A DNA stretch of 5,582 nt from Thermodesulfobacteriota bacterium (GTDB taxonomy: Bacteria > Desulfobacterota > Thermodesulfobacteria > Thermodesulfobacteriales > Thermodesulfobacteriaceae). How positions within the stretch are numbered: position 1 is the first letter of the stretch; each line of letters begins with the position of its first letter. Positions 4,655 to 5,582 of the stretch are shown piece by piece. The translations under genes and the position numbers were made by a program. The DNA lies in contig QNAZ01000060.1 of assembly GCA_003641645.1 (NCBI GenBank), positions 1 to 5,582 on the forward strand. The letters are read 5' to 3'. The notes under the pieces are model-generated. The model ran no database searches. It had not been told where the DNA came from and worked only from the letters and a program-made list of their open reading frames with translations.

Positions 4655-5582
4655 CTTTTTTACCTCCAGACTTTAAGATATATTCCTGCACAACAAATCT
4701 TGTAAAAGGTAAGGAAGCTGTAAATGCAGGAGAAATTGCATTAAGTATATGAATACTTTTTTCATCTCCTTCTACAACAAAATCATGAACTAATTGTAAA
4801 TTTCTTATATCAATAAGTTGAGCACGTATCCCCGGAGTGCCCCAATGTATGAATCCATCAAGATCAAAATCTTTTACAAGTTTAGATGCTTCTTTTAGCA
4901 TGTAGCTTTTTAAATATTTTTTGAGTTCATCAAAAGCTATTTTTCTGAAATTTTTGTTTTTTATAAATAACTTTATATCAAATTTTAAGATTTCTAAAAA
5001 CTCAGAGATGTTGAATCCTGATAAACCTTTATAGTTTTCTCTCCAAAAACAGGGTGTTGCAGTAGGACCAATTTTAATAGTTCCATCAACTTTTATAGTA
5101 AAATGAACACCCAAAAAAGGATTTTTAAGGTTAGGAACAGGGTAAATATTTCTTTTGATATTTAACTTAGATCCTTCATATTCAAGATAAACTCCTTTAA
5201 AAGGAATAAGAACATAATTTTTAGAGAAACCAAAATCCTTTGCTATTTTATCAGCGTAAAGACCCGCAGCATTTATTATTTTTTCTCCTTGAAAAATGTA
5301 ATCTCCTGCTTCAACTACATTTTCTTCTATTTTTCTTTTATAAGGTGTATTAAAAAAAACTTTTACTTCTTTTTCTTTCAGTTCTTTTAACAAACTTAAA
5401 AGAATTTCTGATGGATTCACAGTTGAGGTATTCGGGCTCCATAAAGCATATTTGTAAGTTTTTGCGTTTGGTTCTATTTCTTTAAGTTCTTTTTCTGTTA
5501 TTAAATAAATTTCTACTCCATTATATTCTCCTCTTTTCTTAAGTTCAAATAAACTAACAAGTTCTTCTTCAGATTTAGCAAC
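4647..5582 (-). CDS. LhgO-like FAD-dependent oxidoreductase (DAO family), N-terminus outside the window
   Basis: The frame stays open from the TAA at 4647-4649 to the window edge, giving 311 residues. The missing N-terminus (roughly 90 residues, with the FAD GxGxxG loop) lies beyond 5582. The GTG at 5418-5420 is only an internal Val: the 54 codons upstream of it read as family-like protein (RGEYNGVEIYLITEKELKEI, then EPNAKTYKYALWSP). The family is L-2-hydroxyglutarate oxidase/glycerol-3-phosphate dehydrogenase-like flavoproteins. Diagnostic stretches, numbered in the visible fragment, are IINAAGLYADKIA (102-114), the PFKG region (127-130), IYPVP (146-150), PFLGVHF (155-161), GIRAQ (251-255) and HILNAISPAFTAS (278-290). 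The overall pattern is closest to LhgO, which oxidises L-2-hydroxyglutarate to 2-oxoglutarate. It sits first of the visible genes in a nucleotide-sugar operon, overlapping rfbC by 8 bases. The real substrate may therefore be a sugar-pathway hydroxy acid or another alcohol, which the sequence cannot decide. Confidence 0.85.
   Translation of the reverse strand, partial: VAKSEEELVSLFELKKRGEYNGVEIYLITEKELKEIEPNAKTYKYALWSPNTSTVNPSEILLSLLKELKEKEVKVFFNTPYKRKIEENVVEAGDYIFQGEKIINAAGLYADKIAKDFGFSKNYVLIPFKGVYLEYEGSKLNIKRNIYPVPNLKNPFLGVHFTIKVDGTIKIGPTATPCFWRENYKGLSGFNISEFLEILKFDIKLFIKNKNFRKIAFDELKKYLKSYMLKEASKLVKDFDLDGFIHWGTPGIRAQLIDIRNLQLVHDFVVEGDEKSIHILNAISPAFTASLPFTRFVVQEYILKSGGKKDG

Noticed and set aside
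5418..5420. GTG as the start of the FAD oxidoreductase
   Set aside because: The frame continues without a stop to the window edge, and the 54 upstream codons translate into residues typical of the family. The gene is cut by the window rather than starting here.
1..5582. CRISPR array, tRNA/rRNA gene, insertion sequence or transposase
   Set aside because: No spaced direct repeats, cloverleaf-like GC-rich segment, terminal inverted repeats or transposase frame was seen; the only non-coding stretches are 73-136 and 767-889.

Overview
The window is AT-rich throughout and has tightly packed genes with clear Shine-Dalgarno sequences (AGGAGGT, GGAGGT), so it is bacterial. The proteins are rich in Lys, Glu and Ile. 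One gene encodes an endonuclease Q-like repair protein, a family best known from hyperthermophilic archaea and a few bacteria. Together these suggest a low-GC thermophilic bacterium, possibly of the Thermodesulfobacterium/Caldimicrobium kind. That assignment is inference, as no rRNA or marker gene is present.

Layout. Bases 1-72 (+) are the last codons of a protein ending in a Glu/Lys/Ala/Pro-rich tail built from 10-residue repeats, closed by a good intrinsic terminator (82-117). All other genes lie on the minus strand. At 137-766 is a small exported protein of unknown function with three short internal repeats and a Lys/His-rich tail. The gap at 767-889 holds its promoter candidates and a cluster of TTGCAATAA half-sites. 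Part of this cluster forms a perfect 7-1-7 palindrome resembling a PerR/Fur-type box.

From 5582 down to 890 (minus strand) runs a compact five-gene operon in which every neighbouring pair overlaps by 4 or 8 bases: an LhgO-like FAD oxidoreductase (5' end outside the window), an RmlC/RfbC-type 3,5-epimerase, an extended SDR sugar epimerase/dehydratase, an RmlD/RfbD-type reductase, and the EndoQ-like PHP-domain nuclease. The first four look like part of a nucleotide-sugar pathway feeding a surface polysaccharide. RmlA and RmlB are absent here, so the final sugar (L-rhamnose or another deoxysugar) cannot be decided from this window.

Most worth a second look: the EndoQ-like protein ends in QQSLF, which fits the bacterial beta-clamp-binding consensus; archaeal EndoQ is known to work with PCNA. 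Its gene is joined by an ATGA overlap to a sugar gene. The SDR has Asn where the catalytic Lys of YxxxK is expected. The palindromic operator candidate overlaps a possible promoter of the exported repeat protein.
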